From positions 1 to 6,160 of the forward strand of contig JAEUJK010000269.1 in assembly GCA_016794735.1 (NCBI GenBank): DNA of 6,160 nt, in the 5' to 3' direction. This DNA comes from Gemmatimonadota bacterium (GTDB taxonomy: Bacteria > Gemmatimonadota > Gemmatimonadetes > Gemmatimonadales > Gemmatimonadaceae). Shown piece after piece: positions 5,531-6,160 of the stretch. The position numbers were made by a program, and so were the translations under genes. Every line of letters starts with the position of its first letter. The stretch's first letter is position 1. Under the pieces are notes generated by a model. The model made no database searches and was not told where the DNA came from. It worked only from the letters and a program-made list of their open reading frames with translations.

Positions 5531-6160
5531 GCGGCGATGACCTCCACCGGATCGGTGCGCGACGCGATCCGCGCGGGCAGGATCGCGGCCAGCGTCGAGG
5601 CGACGGTCGCAATGGAGATGGCCAATCCGTATTCCCCCAGCGCGGGATCGATCGGCAATCCCTGCGTGCCGTCGGGGCGCAACGTGACCACTGCGAGGAA
5701 GTTGGCAAAGCCGTAACCGAGCGCGGCACCGAGCAGCGATCCCAGCAGCCCGATGAACAATCCCTGGCAGAGGAAGATCCACGTGACCGACGCGCGGGTC
5801 ACGCCCATGCTGCGCATGATCCCGATCTCGGCCTTGCGTCGCAGCGCCGAGAGGAGCAGCTGCGACGCGACAGCGATGATGATCAGCAGGATGGCGAAGA
5901 ACTTCACGAGGTCGCCGGTGCGTCCCTGCGCGCTCAACGCGTCCTGCAGCCGCGCATTCTCCGCGATCCAGTCGATCGCATCGAGCCCGGTCATCCCTCG
6001 CAGTTGCTCGGCAACTGCTGGAGCAGAAAAGATATCCTGCAGCTTGACCTCGATCCGCGAGACCGAACCCACCACGTCGAACAGGCTCTGGGCGGTGCCG
6101 AGGTCCGTGAAGGCGAGGCGTTCGTTGACCGATGCGCTGCGCACGTCGAAGATGCCGCGA
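5527..6160 (-). CDS. LolC/LolE-type lipoprotein-releasing permease, C-terminal part
   Basis: The frame is open to the right edge, so the 5' part of the gene is missing; the GTG at 6144 is internal and not a believable start. The visible part (about 211 codons) is the C-terminal half of a MacB/FtsX-superfamily permease. Counting from the codon at 6144, residues 1-78 are the end of the periplasmic domain (RLAFTDLGTAQSLF, then SRIEVKLQD, typical of LolC/E). After it come a membrane helix at about 79-100, the cytoplasmic coupling loop with RRKAEIGIMRSMG (102-114), two helices within about 121-190 (including GLFIGLLGSLLGAALG, 128-143), and the conserved PARIASRTDPVEV tail (190-202). It would form the membrane channel that passes lipoproteins to LolA, powered by LolD. 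Its TGA overlaps the lolD ATG by 4 nt. Whether it corresponds to LolC, LolE or a single merged LolF-type subunit cannot be told from this half. Confidence 0.9.
   Translation of the reverse strand, partial: RGIFDVRSASVNERLAFTDLGTAQSLFDVVGSVSRIEVKLQDIFSAPAVAEQLRGMTGLDAIDWIAENARLQDALSAQGRTGDLVKFFAILLIIIAVASQLLLSALRRKAEIGIMRSMGVTRASVTWIFLCQGLFIGLLGSLLGAALGYGFANFLAVVTLRPDGTQGLPIDPALGEYGLAISIATVASTLAAILPARIASRTDPVEVIAA
5541..5545 (-). promoter_or_regulatory. Ribosome binding site of lolD, inside the permease gene
   Basis: GGAGG on the - strand lies 10 nt upstream of the ATG at 5530, within the last codons of the permease. Together with the ATGA stop/start overlap it decides the lolD start and points to coupled translation. 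Confidence 0.6.

Noticed and set aside
5531..5782. An 84-residue N-terminal extension of LolD in the same frame
   Set aside because: It lies wholly inside the permease, is Arg-rich without motifs, and the ATGA overlap plus GGAGG marks ATG 5530 as the start. LolD proteins normally begin at this point.

Overview
The window is GC-rich bacterial DNA from a Gram-negative (diderm) organism. The diderm call rests on a LolD-type lipoprotein-export ATPase and on two secreted proteins with lipobox signal peptides. The mix of features (large Ig-like/ZU5-like/glycine-rich lipoprotein, BNR-repeat lipoprotein, beta-lactamase-fold hydrolase, very GC-rich codon use) suggests Gemmatimonadota. This is an impression from gene style, not a demonstrated assignment; Acidobacteriota or Myxococcota are not excluded.

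Layout, left to right. (1) 1-621, + strand: C-terminal part of a beta-lactamase-family (class C/NylB-like) serine hydrolase; its N-terminus with the catalytic SxxK lies off the left edge. (2) 622-708: short intergenic stretch with a hairpin straight after the hydrolase stop, a weak promoter candidate, and a displaced perfect Shine-Dalgarno that can pair with a downstream CTCCT. (3) 709-1965, + strand: complete lipoprotein with five Asp-box (BNR) repeats, a sialidase-type beta-propeller. (4) 1966-2038: convergent gap with a strong 7-bp GC hairpin. (5) 2039-4726, - strand: complete 895-residue lipoprotein. In order it has a Pro-rich linker, a tandem duplication of [BIG2 Ig-like + ZU5-like] units, a roughly 300-residue glycine-rich domain resembling the ALK/LTK-type glycine-rich family (PF12810), and a C-terminal Ig-like domain. 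(6) 4727-4825: 99-bp gap almost completely covered by inverted repeats, one arm of which contains the Shine-Dalgarno of the big lipoprotein. (7) 4826-5530, - strand: lolD ATPase. (8) 5527-6160, - strand: C-terminal part of its LolC/LolE-type permease, which overlaps lolD by 4 nt and runs off the right edge.

How they fit together: the permease and lolD form a translationally coupled operon for extracting lipoproteins from the inner membrane. The two complete neighbours are themselves predicted lipoproteins with no Asp at +2, so they are plausible clients of such a machine. The big lipoprotein is co-directional with lolD and could be read through from it, with the structured gap as a control point. 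There is no evidence of a mobile element, CRISPR array, RNA gene or defence system. The most noteworthy items are the glycine-rich lipoprotein and the structured leader upstream of it; I see no clear new multi-gene system.
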